Source of the DNA: Hydnum rufescens UP504
Taxonomy: Eukaryota > Basidiomycota > Agaricomycetes > Cantharellales > Hydnaceae
Direction: 5' to 3'
Assembly: GCA_014904985.1 (NCBI GenBank)
Contig: MU128985.1
Coordinates: forward strand, 124,001 to 188,000
DNA length: 64,000 nucleotides
Positions 11,985-22,705 of the stretch are shown here, piece by piece. The notes beneath the pieces were generated by a model, which searched no databases, was not told the origin of the DNA, and worked only from the letters and a program-made list of their open reading frames with translations. How positions within the stretch are numbered: position 1 is the first letter of the stretch; every line of letters starts with the position of its first letter. A program made the position numbers and the translations under genes.

Positions 11985-12405
11985 GGGCTGAAAGGTGGTC
12001 ACTTTGTGCTGGAAAGGTCTTTCAATGTGATATATCCCGATGGGCAAGAGTCAATCCCTTGAAGCTAATGCTATCTTTCATGAGCATTGCCGTGGCGTCG
12101 ACACGCAACACTTGGGACCTCCTTCATGGTGCTTTCACTATACGTTACGTGCATAGCCCGGGACGACAAAGCTCAATGCTACATGAGACTGGAAGGAACT
12201 ACCATTTTCGTATACACGTGGAAAGTTAGTGCGCACACGCACGAAAAGATTCGCGATAAGGGAGAGGTTCCATGGAGGTGTGATTCCATATTGCATCAGA
12301 AAGTATCGACTGCGCAATGAACAATTCAATGAGGCTCTCATCAAGAAATTTGTCTGCAAATTCGAACACCTGGAGGATTCGGGGACCATGTCACCGGGGC
12401 GCTAA
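11985..12405 (+). CDS. unresolved coding-like locus
   Basis: Not recognised. Successive protein-like stretches change frame: EANAIFHEHCRGVDTQHLG then PPSWCFHYTLR (12060-12150), ARDDKAQCYMRLEGTTIFVY then TWK (12160-12225), and YCIRKYRLRNEQFNEALIKK then FVCKFEHLEDSGTMSPGR to a TAA at 12403-12405. A GTTAGT donor follows TWK, so part of the change may be an intron near 12226-12262. The earlier change looks like an indel. It begins about 90 bp after the FKBP stop on the same strand. It is either a short lineage-specific gene with errors or a decaying gene. Confidence 0.38.
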
Positions 12406-12735
12406 CGAAAACCTACCATTGAATCAGTACTACTAGTGTGGCCAGACTCAAATCCAGTCGAGCCACCATAATGGGAAAGTCGGATCCCAAGCGCAATCAT
12501 TTTTGTCAAAGGACTTGCCTCGATCTCAAGCCGACCCAACGTTGAGTCCCGGCGCCTATAGTTCTCTCCACGAGATCTATTTGATATTTAGTTTTAAATC
12601 AGTATATGTGATGCTTCTTACAGTACGATATTCCGAAATGTTATAAGCTGGGGTCGCTCCTTGATTTTGTTTGGGATGTGCAATCGACACCGGAGAGATC
12701 CGGCCTCCGAGGTTGCAGCCAAATCTTGCTTCTTC

Positions 12736-14461
12736 ATGGCAGACATTAGAAGTCGCGACTATGCTGAGATTTCAAGCGTGCAATTTCTGACCCTCCCAGT
12801 CGATGTAATTCTAGATATAATTCTCCATCTTGACGTTCAAGATATTCTCGTGCTACAAGGCGTACGGGTTCTGTCACGCTTCGATTCGCACCCCGCGTAG
12901 ATCTGATCTCCGATCCCCATTTTAGACATGTCGTTTTCTCCAAGAAATCACCGAAATGCGTACGGTCTGGCTCAGCGCTATCCATCGCCGGATCCTATCG
13001 AACGGCTTGTCCCTACCCTTACCTCACGATGTGCCTCTATCCCAACTCCCCGCTGCTGGTCTCAAGGCTGTGGCGATATACGTCGTGCGTCTGGATCTAA
13101 ACTGGAAGAGTCCCCGAGCTAGGCCTTGTAAGCTTCTGGAACTATCGCCGGAAACTCCTGCTGTCTATGTCCAATTTGCGTTTCTTGTGCCTGGGACTGC
13201 TGGCCGGTGTCTGTTGACTGTCACGGGCGGATCCATGATTAGTTTTTGGGAGCTTGATTCGCGTCTGCGAAGGTCGAAGCGGGTGGGCGGGTGGACTGTT
13301 GAGGGATCTATCGTTGATGTTGTATGTAACAGTGACCCTACCGATCCAGCCACAATCGGGGTTAGGACTGTATCTCAAGGGTATGTTATTTAAAATGTGA
13401 TTGTCCTTTTTTAAATTATTATCCTCAACCAATTCCTATCAGTCGGAAAGTTGTTGTACTATATAATGTCTCGATGAGAGGCTCAAATGGAACGACGAAG
13501 CTGGAATTTAAGGAAATATTCCGGATGGGGACCCTTGGCCGTCTCAAACTCTTGCGCGGAAACCTCATTGTATTCTATGCGAGAATAAATTCGTTCGGAT
13601 GCCTTTACAACTATCGAACGGGCGTATCAGTGGGAATGGAGACTCATGGTCTTGCTAAACTTGTGGTGCGTATGCTCGCTTTTTTTTGGGTACGCTAATA
13701 GTTATTGACATCGGGTAAAGCGGGCCACATGTTTGGCTATTGAAGTGCTGAGCGACTATATTATTATCATTCAACCTACCAGTGTCGATTTATTCGAATT
13801 ACCCGAAGTTGTCACGCAGAATGACGTTGAAAACCCCCCAGACGGAGGACCGCATCCAATAATCTCTGCACGGCTCGTCAAAACCAAGTGTCGCCCCCCA
13901 CAGTCGGAATGGACTGCAGGTGCCATAATTCCCTACACGGCACCATATCCGGCGAAGCGAAGCACGCCAGCATCACGACCAATCTCGATCCTAATCCGGG
14001 AGCGAAGCGAGAACAAATGTGTCATCCATTACCATATAGTATACCCACCAAAAGGCCTCGCGCCCGTGGGCTCCGATGCTCCTTGGCGCCATCCCGGGCT
14101 TGATACTGGATTCCGCCCAGCCCAAATGCGCTATGGCGTCCGCCAGCATTTCTTCCAGGAAATAGTCGTCGCCCCCGCGAGTGGCCGCGGGCTGTGGCTC
14201 GAGAACGTGACTGCTCCAGGCATGACGCACACGGCGGAGAGGCTCATGATTTTCTCTACCGTTCCGCCGACAAAGGGTGATGAGTGGCCTATGGTGGACA
14301 TTGGGGATGCGAACCGGGAGGGCAGTATAAGGTGGTCCGCAAAGAATTTTCCCGAGGCAGTTCGATATTGTTCGTTTTGCTCTTTCGATGACTCGGTTGG
14401 AAGAGTGGTTGTCGCCACTCAGGATGGCCGGGTCAGGGTGCTAGAGATGGCGCCTTCTTGA
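12736..14461 (+). CDS. F-box protein
   Basis: Probable substrate adaptor of an SCF-type ubiquitin ligase. MADIRSRDYAEISSVQFL precedes an F-box (LPVDVILDIILHLDVQDILV then LQGTCRFLQEITEMRTVW). The F-box is completed by removing an intron (GTACGG...TTTTAG, about 12861-12925). The body continues AGLKAVAIYVVRLDLNWK, VPGTAGRCLLTVTGGSMISF, then after an intron at about 13381-13440 RKVVVLYNVSMRGSN. After another (about 13672-13720) comes a long last exon with LAIEVLSDYIIIIQPTSVDL and DDSVGRVVVATQDGRVRVLE. The latter repeats suggest a beta-propeller-like C-terminal half. The frame is intact through the stop at 14459-14461. Its last exon end and 3' flank are copied at 18051-18358. Substrate unknown. 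Confidence 0.8.
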
Positions 14462-14683
14462 TCAAGGCAACAGGGTGGCGGCTTGGATGCTGATTACATG
14501 TTTTTGATCTCGCGCCCACGAGTCATTTTATTATTGTAATTAGCTGTTGGCCTCCACAAGAACTTCAATTCCTGATGAAGACGTGTAAAACCGGAATGTT
14601 GGGAACAGATTCATTATAATGAGCAAACATGGACGAGTGTATGAGAAATATAACAATGAAGATAATTGAGTGAATAGACTATG
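14368..14683 (+). repeat. source copy of a 3'-end duplication
   Basis: The last ~94 bp of the F-box gene plus ~220 bp of 3' flank are nearly identical to 18051-18358, in the same orientation. Shared landmarks include ctctttcgatgactcggttg, gatcaaggcaacagggtggc and aacttcaattcctgatgaag. Differences are a few substitutions and small indels. Confidence 0.9.
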
Positions 14684-15880
14684 TTAGGATATTCCACCAG
14701 TGGAGACGGTGCGGACTTCATCCCGAGGCCTCCGCTGTTTCCTCGGACCGGTTCTCTTTCTTTTCCTGGCTAGGCTTGGGCGGCCATAGGTCCGAACACC
14801 CTGTAACGTGCCCGATGCACGGCCCGTCTGTATTGTATGTATATAACAAGCGCTTCGCGCTACGATCAACCGTGCTTGCTGTTCTTCGCTTCTGCCCAAC
14901 TTTAACAATCTTGAATGTCTACCAACCAAATATACCGGCAATTCAAGGCACTTGTGGATGTACCTCGACCGCGCTTGAACTTCACTCTAAGGCTTCTTCC
15001 AGCCGTCCATGAGCAATTAAGGGGGATCAGGTGAAACAGCGATGGGCAGATTCATCAGAGCGATCACCACAGTTGGGGGGGGGGGGATTCACCAAACTTT
15101 GCTGTTCAATCCCCTGAGGGTCCTGTCGTATCGGTGAGGACCGTAAACATATGCTGAGTTAGTGAGAGTTACGGTGTTCGAGCGAGATCTCCCCCCGATT
15201 ACTCACCGGGTGAGGACGAATTTGGATGATCAGAGAGCCTCAGTTACTCGGATGAATAAAGGTGCATTACGGGGAAAAATATAGAGAAGATCCCTAATAT
15301 TTGGCAAGCCATAAGGGTGATCTTTTATAACATTTACAGAGGGTAGAAGAACACACGAAAATGGAAGAGGATGAAGTACAAGATGTCCTAATGCTGGTGG
15401 TGCTGGCGAGGAAGAGGGTAATAAGTCCCCGGTGGAACCTGGCTGCAAGATCCAAATGGTAGATTGGCAAATAACAATTGGCGAGGTCATCTGCATAGCC
15501 TCACAGGGGCCTCCAACGTCGCGCGCGGCCACTTCCGTATTCACTCTCTCCAACATGAGTTACGAGTGCTATCGCGTCCTAGCAACGAGATAAACACAGA
15601 GTATATGTATCCCTGTGCATCACCTACACAATCTTTGACCAGCAAATGAGATTACTATGCAGCTCATTGACCGTGTCAATTTTCTGTAGGCCAGCTAGCT
15701 GGAGGTGCCATTGATGTACTAGGGAGAAATGAGCAACAGGCATCTGGATAAAAATGGGTGGTCAGATCACTGTCATACCCTTAAAATTTCCCAGTTTCAT
15801 CCGCTTTCATACCAAAAATTATAGGGTAAAACTTGAATTGCGTAGCCCAAGGGACTGAAATTCTTGATAACGATAATTTT
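14684..15880. other. gene-poor stretch
   Basis: No gene is assigned. A basic 85-codon frame on the minus strand (14684-14941, containing RKRKRTGPRKQRRPRDE) has no ATG start and no known domain. A run of 12 G lies at 15075-15086. Confidence 0.4.
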
Positions 15881-16978
15881 TCAGTTTTGAGTCTCCTCCA
15901 CCACATCTCGAGACAAAGGAACAAAGTCTGGAGAGCCAGGTCGGGGCGGAGCAGGCCCAGCCAGGAGCCCGGCATCCCTCGCATCTAGCCAGGCAGTCAC
16001 TTCATCGCGGAGTTTCCACCGTATCGGCTCTATGAGCCTGACACCCTCTGGTCCATCCCATTGCTCGCCTGCAGGTTCGCACCAGCGCCTTCCGTTTCCC
16101 TCGGCCCAATGATTCCAAAAATTGGCGCCATGCGGATTCGGGAATATTTTCGCGCGCTGTGGATCGACATCCCGGACCCCGAGAAGCGCCAGGTGAAGTC
16201 GAACCCTGGCCTCGTCACCTGTCATGTAAAGGCATTCTTCCCAATCGGTATCGGACTCGTCCTCTCGCAGGCCGGCATGCCCAAAGTCAATGATACACGC
16301 CTTGGTGGGTTTTTCTGGTTTCGCCGGGAAGAAAATGATATTATCATCGCGGAGGTCATTGTGAATGACACCATGCACTCCGATGGCATGGACAGTCGTG
16401 ATTAAGGCGCGCGCTAAAACCCTGGAAATAGTTGTTGGGTCCACAGTAGCGAGAGTCTCGCCTGGAATATACTCCAGAAGGAGGACGTTTAGTACGATGG
16501 GACGTTGAATGTCAGGGTGAAGAGTTCCGAAGCCATAGCAGCGTGGAATACCGTCTCCTTGCAGGTGTCGCAACCGGGTGTACGCCGCTAGCTCCGATTG
16601 GAATGCAAGCTGCATCGCGCGATAGGAATACTCTTCCCAAAGTACCTCGTCAAAGTCAAGAAAATTCATCTCATCATAGTCATCCTCACGATCCCCCCGT
16701 ATCACCGCTGCTCGACGCTCCGCAGCAGCGAGTTCATTCTCCAGGGACCACGGATGATTAGAGTCGCTGGAGCGCGTTAGACGGTCTTCGATAAAACGTG
16801 GGTCAAAAATCTTTAGGATCATAGGCGAGGGCGTTCCATTAGGAGCGCCATGAACATCTACAAGGAAGACCTGACTTTTTGTAAACGGCAAGAAGGGTTT
16901 GATCACTGTAGCGGTGCACTCCACAAACTCATTACGACCACTCCAGTTCACAGCGATAGACAGGGGATTCTGGTCCAT
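15881..16978 (-). CDS. protein kinase-like protein
   Basis: Single long exon of 365 residues from the in-frame ATG at 16976-16978 (the frame is open to 17023 without ATG). Kinase-fold landmarks, numbered from this ATG: a beta-3 lysine in PMILKIF (about K56), a hinge-like LLLEYIPGETL (about 166-176), a catalytic loop HNDLRDDNIIF (about 206-216, Asp208 and Asn213) and a metal-binding IIDFGHA (Asp231). There is a long acidic insert before the helix-C region. The layout resembles small fungal kinase or aminoglycoside-phosphotransferase-like proteins with unknown substrates. A coding-like stretch upstream (17066-17266) is probably its true N-terminus, separated by an in-frame TGA. It lies between the two copies of the F-box 3'-end duplication. 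Confidence 0.72.
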   Translation of the reverse strand: MDQNPLSIAVNWSGRNEFVECTATVIKPFLPFTKSQVFLVDVHGAPNGTPSPMILKIFDPRFIEDRLTRSSDSNHPWSLENELAAAERRAAVIRGDREDDYDEMNFLDFDEVLWEEYSYRAMQLAFQSELAAYTRLRHLQGDGIPRCYGFGTLHPDIQRPIVLNVLLLEYIPGETLATVDPTTISRVLARALITTVHAIGVHGVIHNDLRDDNIIFFPAKPEKPTKACIIDFGHAGLREDESDTDWEECLYMTGDEARVRLHLALLGVRDVDPQRAKIFPNPHGANFWNHWAEGNGRRWCEPAGEQWDGPEGVRLIEPIRWKLRDEVTAWLDARDAGLLAGPAPPRPGSPDFVPLSRDVVEETQN

Positions 16979-17065
16979 GGGATGCCGGGAGAGAGCGTTG
17001 TGAGGAAGCAGTTCCGAAGGCACGCTTTCGCTCCCATTGAGGTCGACCGGCGTGTGCCGAGAAAT

Positions 17066-17266
17066 TCAGGGGGCCACACATTGATCTGCTGGCCAATCAT
17101 CATCATCTCCATACACAATACGCGGAGAAGCCCAGTCCCATTTCAGTGTCAGAGTGGGGGATGAAAGAAGCACTAAATTAATATATAAACCTGCAAGAGA
17201 TGCACCAAGTCTCCCCCTCTCTTCTCTCTCTGCAATGTCGTACCATGTGTGGAATTCTTCATCCAT
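17066..17266 (-). other. probable upstream exon of the kinase-like gene
   Basis: An ATG at 17264-17266 opens MDEEFHTWYDIAEREERGR, followed after a possible intron by WDWASPRIVYGDDDDWPADQ. It is in the same reading frame as the kinase, but a TGA at 17066-17068 (ccc TGA att) interrupts. Reading one base over gives INVWPPEFLGT, which also looks coding, so two compensating indels or a splice site could explain the break. Treat the N-terminus of the kinase as unresolved. Confidence 0.4.
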
Positions 17267-17424
17267 AAAGAGAGATATTTACACATACTACTGATTATTC
17301 ATTGCAGAAACAGCAGAAAAATGTCTTCAAAGAAGTCCTCGCTCGACTGCAGGAAAGGGCGGGAGTACTTGCCGTCGGTTGGGATGCAAGTCACAAGTGG
17401 ACGTCACTACATAATCAGCGAACG

Positions 17425-17814
17425 TCAATGATGCCCCGGGGCTATAAGGTTGGTGTAATGGGGGACAGTCATGGAGGATATCATGTGGGGATCTGCTGGA
17501 CGAGTTCGACAAGATTCATTTCCCCGACGGCGCCTGTGTACCAGGTCCCGGTACCGGCCCAAGGTAATAATCCCCCTGGGGCGCAGGAAATTATTGATGC
17601 CCTGAAGAATGCTATCGAGGTACGGGTTCAAATATCTGAAGGCGCTTGGTAGCAAAACTAAATAGTTGTAATCGTCAGAATCTTTGAGCCACGACACAGG
17701 CATAAGCTTCGGGAGATTTATTGATTCCTCAAACAGTGCACACAAATCACACTGTAAAGCCATGTATTTTTGATATGCGTCTCGTAACATACAAAGATAC
17801 ATGAGTGGGATCAA
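17425..17814 (-). CDS. hypothetical small protein
   Basis: Not recognised. 129-codon frame beginning with MIPLMYLCMLRDAYQKYMAL; later ESINLPKLMPV and RYLNPYLDSILQGINNFL. Between these two a short intron-like segment (GTCGTG...CTTCAG, with ctgac) could be removed. No signal peptide or domain was seen. It lies between the kinase-like gene and the duplicated F-box fragment. It may be a chance frame. Confidence 0.25.
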   Translation of the reverse strand: MIPLMYLCMLRDAYQKYMALQCDLCALFEESINLPKLMPVSWLKDSDDYNYLVLLPSAFRYLNPYLDSILQGINNFLRPRGIITLGRYRDLVHRRRRGNESCRTRPADPHMISSMTVPHYTNLIAPGHH

Positions 17815-18050
17815 TTATTCTTCTGATGAAGGTGGGTGGATATTAGGGCGTGCGAGGAGCTATCACTTTCGGGACTTTTAGCACAATAAACCAAGCCCCC
17901 TGAAAGCTATAGGAAAATATAGAAGGGAAGTGCAGCGGGGCTACCGGGGGCCAAATCGCGCGACGGGGGATGAAATACCGGTTGGAGGGTCCCATGTCGG
18001 TTGAGGCGGTAAAAATTACCGGGGGCGCCGTTCCAGGTTGCTAAAATCAG

Positions 18051-18358
18051 TTGTTCGTTTTACTCTTTCGATGACTCGGTTGGAACAGTGGTTGTCGTCA
18101 CTCACGATGGCCGGGTCAGGGTACTAGAGATGGCGCCTTTTTGATCAAGGCAACAGGGTGGCGACTTGGATGAGTTTTCGATCCGGCGCCTGGGAGCCAT
18201 TCTATTCAATTAGTTGTTGAGGCCTCCACAAGAACTTCAATTCCTGATGAAGACGTCGTCTGAAACCGGAATGTTGGGAACAGATTCATTATAATGAACA
18301 AACATGGACGACTGTATGAGAAATATAACAATGAAGATAATTGAGTGAATAGACTATG
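18051..18358 (+). repeat. duplicated fragment of the F-box gene 3' end
   Basis: Copy of 14368-14683. It begins abruptly with ttgttcgtttt inside the last exon (CSFDDSVG region), keeps the stop codon and 3' flank, and ends at gtgaatagactatg. The fragment has no start and cannot encode an F-box protein. The two copies are direct repeats flanking about 3.4 kb that holds the kinase-like gene. Confidence 0.9.
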
Positions 18359-18620
18359 ATAGTTCCCTGCGAACCCTCAGTCACGAGATGGTAACGAAAG
18401 ACCTGTGGATATATGAGGCGGGTAATGTGCATTAATGAGAGGTTTACTAAGAACTGCCTTTCCCGGCCACTCGATATTAGGGGTTGTTTAATGTTTCCTG
18501 CCGACGTGAAGAGCGATGGCATGATATGCGGGTACCGAAGCAGTGAAGGAACCATGCGTGACCGTAATCCTGTAACGGGTCGAAATCATTATCACATAAA
18601 CAACACAATAAGGAGAAACA

Positions 18621-20754
18621 CTAAACACACGTCATGCCAGGACAGTGTTCCGCCGTCGATAACCCACCAACTATGTCGCAGTATTTCCCATCTGGAAGCG
18701 AAGTGGAAAACGTGGCATCCCAGATCGAGCCGTCGTTATTGATGACAACGTATCCAATTGATCCTAGGAACGGAATAGTGATTGATATGACATGCCTCAA
18801 TCGCGAGGCGTGAGAATGAACAGGAGAGTACCTCTACCAAACGCAATCTGCTGGTTGGTCCCAGTGACCCAATGGTTCATCTTTGATTCCCCGACTCTAT
18901 TGTAGAAGTCGAGCATCCCGGTGACCTCGGGCCAGCGATGTTGACATTCCCTGAAGAAGAGGAAAGAAATCTCAGAGGGAGATGACAGGCGCGGCGTCAA
19001 ACGCACCAGCCAGATGTGGGGCCATCCCCACTGCAGTGACCTGTCGTCGCATGCGACGAATAAGCCCCAATGTATAGTGTTGCTGAGGTGAAAGGAAATG
19101 AAGAATACTCACCGCCGCTGGGAGCACCGGCATCACTTTCGGTGAAGCTATAGGCAGAATGAATGGTCGGGCGCCGTATGGGAAGGAGAGCATAAACACA
19201 TGGGCCAGGATGTATGCACGGTGGTTAGATTGATAGGTCAGGGTAGAATTTAGCTGTGTGTGGTTGGAGATGAGGTTTCACCAATGGTGATGAAGTAAGA
19301 AGATTAACTGCTGCAGCTCACGCGCTCAGTGTCATGGCTCGCAACAAATACATTGGCTCCATTGGAATTGATCAATCCACGATCGTTCAGATCCCGGAGA
19401 GATGAGATCCCGTCGGTGATGAAGGCGCTCTTTAAAGTCCATGCATACCGGAATCTGAAAGGGAATCATATAACAAGATTACTCGCAAGAAATCGGCGAG
19501 ACTAGCACGCACTCTTGAACTTTCCCTGCTGCTGTATGTAAAGCGATCCATTTCCCGGTAGTATCAACTATTTCTTGGGTGATGTACACCTGTGGAAACC
19601 CGTTCTAGGGATTGCATTTCGAATACCAATCTTGCACAGCACGTACCGGCCGCGAGAGACGGCTGAGAATGTTGTTTATTGATGCAGGCGAGATATCTGA
19701 TCAAATGCCGACACGTGAATAGTCGAATCTTCCCTGGGGAGGGAAGACCTTACGCTTAGCAGCATCAATACGGAGACCATCAGCACCAAGACCTATCAAG
19801 TCGTTAGCATGTTGGGCAAGACGCTTCCGAACTCGCTCGCTCTCAGTATTGAGACTGCATGGATTCATTAGATCGAGAGGACTGAGCGTCGGGCTTCAGG
19901 CTCACTCGGCTAGATTCACGAGTTGGCAGGTCTCAAGTTGAGTTTCATTTTGAAAGTTGTCTGAAAACGAGCAGGGGAGATAAATCCAGCAAATTAGAGA
20001 CATTGGAAACATTGCTTACGAATTTCATCGCCAGGGGTACCTACATTCCACTAGTAAATCATTTGCAGGAAAAACAGGAAACATAATGACGTACCGCAGT
20101 GGTGGAAGTCCTTGGAAAGGGTTAAGCTGAACAAGAGAGAAACCAAGCGAACCATGAACAAAAATATATACACACATTATAGTCGTAGATTCCAGGATAA
20201 TCATAATGAGTAAAGTTATGGCCAGCGATTCCAGTGCCAGAATCTAATGCCGTCATGTGATTGATCACGACGTCAACGATCACCTTGACGCCGACGTTGT
20301 GGCACGCATCGATCATAGACTTGAACTCGGCGCGGTTTCCTCGTTTGGAAATAATGTCGTAAGATACAACCTGATAGTCAGTCCACCATTGGGGGCCCCT
20401 GATGTGTTCTGTTGAAGTGGAGACTGGATAATGGTGGGAAGAGATAGGGCTGGCTCAATCACGCCGAATCGCGCTACGGAACGTATGTCCTGACCTTGAA
20501 CGTATCCATATCCAGCGCTTGCAACAAAGGGGCATTCGTCTTGAACTCCTCGCCAGTCCCAAGCCCATAGACTGGCGATGGCAGCTGTGGATGCGATTAT
20601 TTAAGGGAGAGAACGCACGCGTCCAATCATAACGCGTTTCCTCACTCTTGGAATTATGAGGAGAACGCGAGACTAAGGAATGTGATGAGGTAGGAATCGC
20701 CTGAACACAGCTGAGAAGAAAGGAAAAAGGAACGACTGCAAGTGGGTAGAACAT
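18621..20754 (-). CDS. secreted alpha-amylase, GH13
   Basis: Starch-cleaving enzyme with signal peptide [19 protein letters not shown]. About ten exons show the family in order. An N-terminal stretch ([20 protein letters not shown]) is followed by [15 protein letters not shown]. Conserved region I is VDVVINH. Then DFHHCGTPGDEI and [18 protein letters not shown] appear. Region II is [14 protein letters not shown], with the nucleophile Asp. Region III is VYITQEIVD, with the acid/base Glu. Region IV is FVASHDTER, with the third Asp; here Ser replaces the Asn usually preceding HD. The C-terminal part has [28 protein letters not shown], then [20 protein letters not shown]. The stop TAG is at 18621-18623. 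One base is missing at about 19163 (ggcgcccgacc); the next frame then continues [18 protein letters not shown]. It shares a 158-bp promoter region with the methylesterase gene. Confidence 0.92.
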
Positions 20755-20912
20755 GACTAGAAAGGGGATCGAGAGGGGGGAATCGAGGAAATGAATATGA
20801 TAGTCCTTACTTATAGGTAGCTACTCAATTGGCGCGCATTGCCGTCAACTTGTGGCCCAATAGAGCGGACGCACCGGACTTAGCCGGGGCGGGCCCTCAA
20901 TTCTTTGCAGTC
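20755..20912. promoter_or_regulatory. shared divergent promoter, amylase / PP2A methylesterase
   Basis: The two start codons are only 158 bp apart on opposite strands, so promoter elements must be shared or overlapping. GC-rich gccggggcggg (about 20883-20893) and a G-run (aggggggaatc, about 20772-20782) resemble SYGGRG sites bound by CreA/Mig1-type carbon repressors, which commonly control fungal amylases. The regulatory role is inference. Confidence 0.5.
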
Positions 20913-22517
20913 ATGAGTCTCCTGAAATCAGCTATGAATGCACGAATTGCGAAACTGCCAGCCATGCCGCCGTATCCCTTGTCGGGTGATGGAAATCACG
21001 GGGATGGCGATGACGACGAAGAGGCTGAGGCGCGCGACGGACTTGGGAATCTCTCCCTGGATCCACCTCTTCCGAAACATAGAAGATTCCTTCAATCCTC
21101 AAGCGCAAAGGCCCCCGATCCGGCCTTGAGTCCTCTTTCGGCATCTACACACTTCGCTCAAGCTATACAGGTCTCTGTTCCCCTGTCCGATCTTGATTTT
21201 CGTGTATACATCACTCCACCTACTGTCGCTACAGACGGGAATGGTAAATATGGCAGTATTATTGTCTGTCATCACGGTGCTGGGTATTCCGCTTTAAGCT
21301 TTGCTTGCCTTGCCAAGGAGGTCGTTCAGAGTACCTCTGGAGAATGCGGTATCATGGCATTTGACGCTAGGGCGCATGGTGGGTGCAGAATGTGTGTCTT
21401 TACGTGCGATTTATATATTATCACAATCAAGGGAAGACGACTTCAATATCCAATCCAGGTCTTGATCCCCCTGAACTAGATCTCTCACTTTCCAATCTTA
21501 CGAATGATTTCGTAAATTTGCTTTCGACATTGTACCCTTCTCCCTTGGCGAGCCCATCGCTTATAGGTGGTCTGACGTCCCCTTCACTGTTCACCTTGAT
21601 TCTAACTCGTGTATGTGTAGCTTGTGGGCCATAGTATGGGTGGCGCCGTTGTCACCAACGCGTCAGGCAAGCTCATCGAGAAAGGATATTCATTGTGCGG
21701 TGTCGCTGTCCTGGATGTTGTTGAAGGTTGGTTTCCTGTTCTTAGGTGGCACCGTCACAGTGTTGCATCCTGTGGTAAATGAGATGACCTTCTTGTCGCG
21801 ACACGTTCCTTTGTGCTCTCCAGGGAGCGCTATCGAAGCCCTTCCACATATGCACACACTGCTTGCGTCTCGCGTTGAGGGGTTCGCAAGCCCCGAGGAT
21901 GCGATAGCCTGGCAGTGCGTCTATTTCTCCAACAACAGTCTTACACTGCCAAGGGCTCTTGTGCTAATACTTCTGAACAGCACGACAGGTCATACTGGCT
22001 CTACGATACGCAATGTATTTTCAGCCCGGCTCTCTGTACCTTCCCTCATTGTGCCTTCCACACCTGACGAAATTAGCGCGGGGATCCCCCAATGGAAGTG
22101 GCGCACGCCTCTGAAATCAACTGCACCGTACTGGGAAAGTGAGCGTACCCGTGACTCTCCCTTTCGGGATCAGAACTAATTTCTGCTCTCCTGTCGCAAA
22201 TACTCAGGTTGGTTCGCAGGGCTATCAAAGTCATTCCTCGCCACTCGAACCGCCCGCTTGCTTGTTCTCGCAGGAACTGACCGACTCGATCGGGAGCTAA
22301 TGATTGGCCAGATGCAAGGGAAATTCCAATTAATCGTCGTGCCAGATGTTGGGCATATGCTGCATGAGGTAGGCCCCCTTCAAGTGTGCGCCTTCAAGAA
22401 TATCTTAAAAGCAATTTCTAGGATGATCCTGGTCGGATTGCTGAAATACTGGTGGAATTTTGGAAGAGGAATGATAGACCCATACTTCCTGGAATTAAGA
22501 AAGTCGGGGAGAGATAA
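20913..22517 (+). CDS. PPE1: protein phosphatase methylesterase 1
   Basis: Alpha/beta-hydrolase that removes the C-terminal methyl ester of the PP2A catalytic subunit. MSLLKSAMNARIAKLPAMPP matches the family start and fixes the ATG at 20913. Core motifs: VYITPP, then GSIIVCHHGAGYSALSFACL (oxyanion region), IMAFDARAHGKT, the nucleophile elbow GHSMGGAVV (about 21625-21650), VAVLDVVEG (catalytic Asp) and VVPDVGHMLHE (catalytic His, about 22340). Further family stretches are SAIEALPHMHTLLASR, then PQWKWRT, and FAGLSKSFL. The tail DDPGRIAEILVEFWKRNDRP follows the last intron, and the TAA is at 22515-22517. All junctions resolve except the one just before GHSMGG, where the frame is off by one; this may be a base error or an unrecognised splice site. 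Lies 189 bp upstream of SEY1. Confidence 0.92.
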
Positions 22518-22705
22518 ATTCACACCCCAGCTTCGTTTCTTGATGTTGTACTGTACCTCTACCTTGTACTACCCGGGATCCGAGCAAAAAGCCGCATTGG
22601 CATTCAGAGCGTGTCAACCGCCTCCGGAACCAGATTTTAACTTCCACCCTCGACAGCGACACCACCAGGGCGACGCAAGGCAAGCTCACGTTTGGTCTCT
22701 AACGC

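Noticed and set aside
14684..14941. Basic 85-codon minus-strand frame
   Set aside because: No ATG start, no domain and no neighbouring exon; arginine richness can arise by chance in GC-rich DNA.
16061..16405. 114-codon plus-strand frame
   Set aside because: Antisense shadow of the kinase-like gene on the minus strand.
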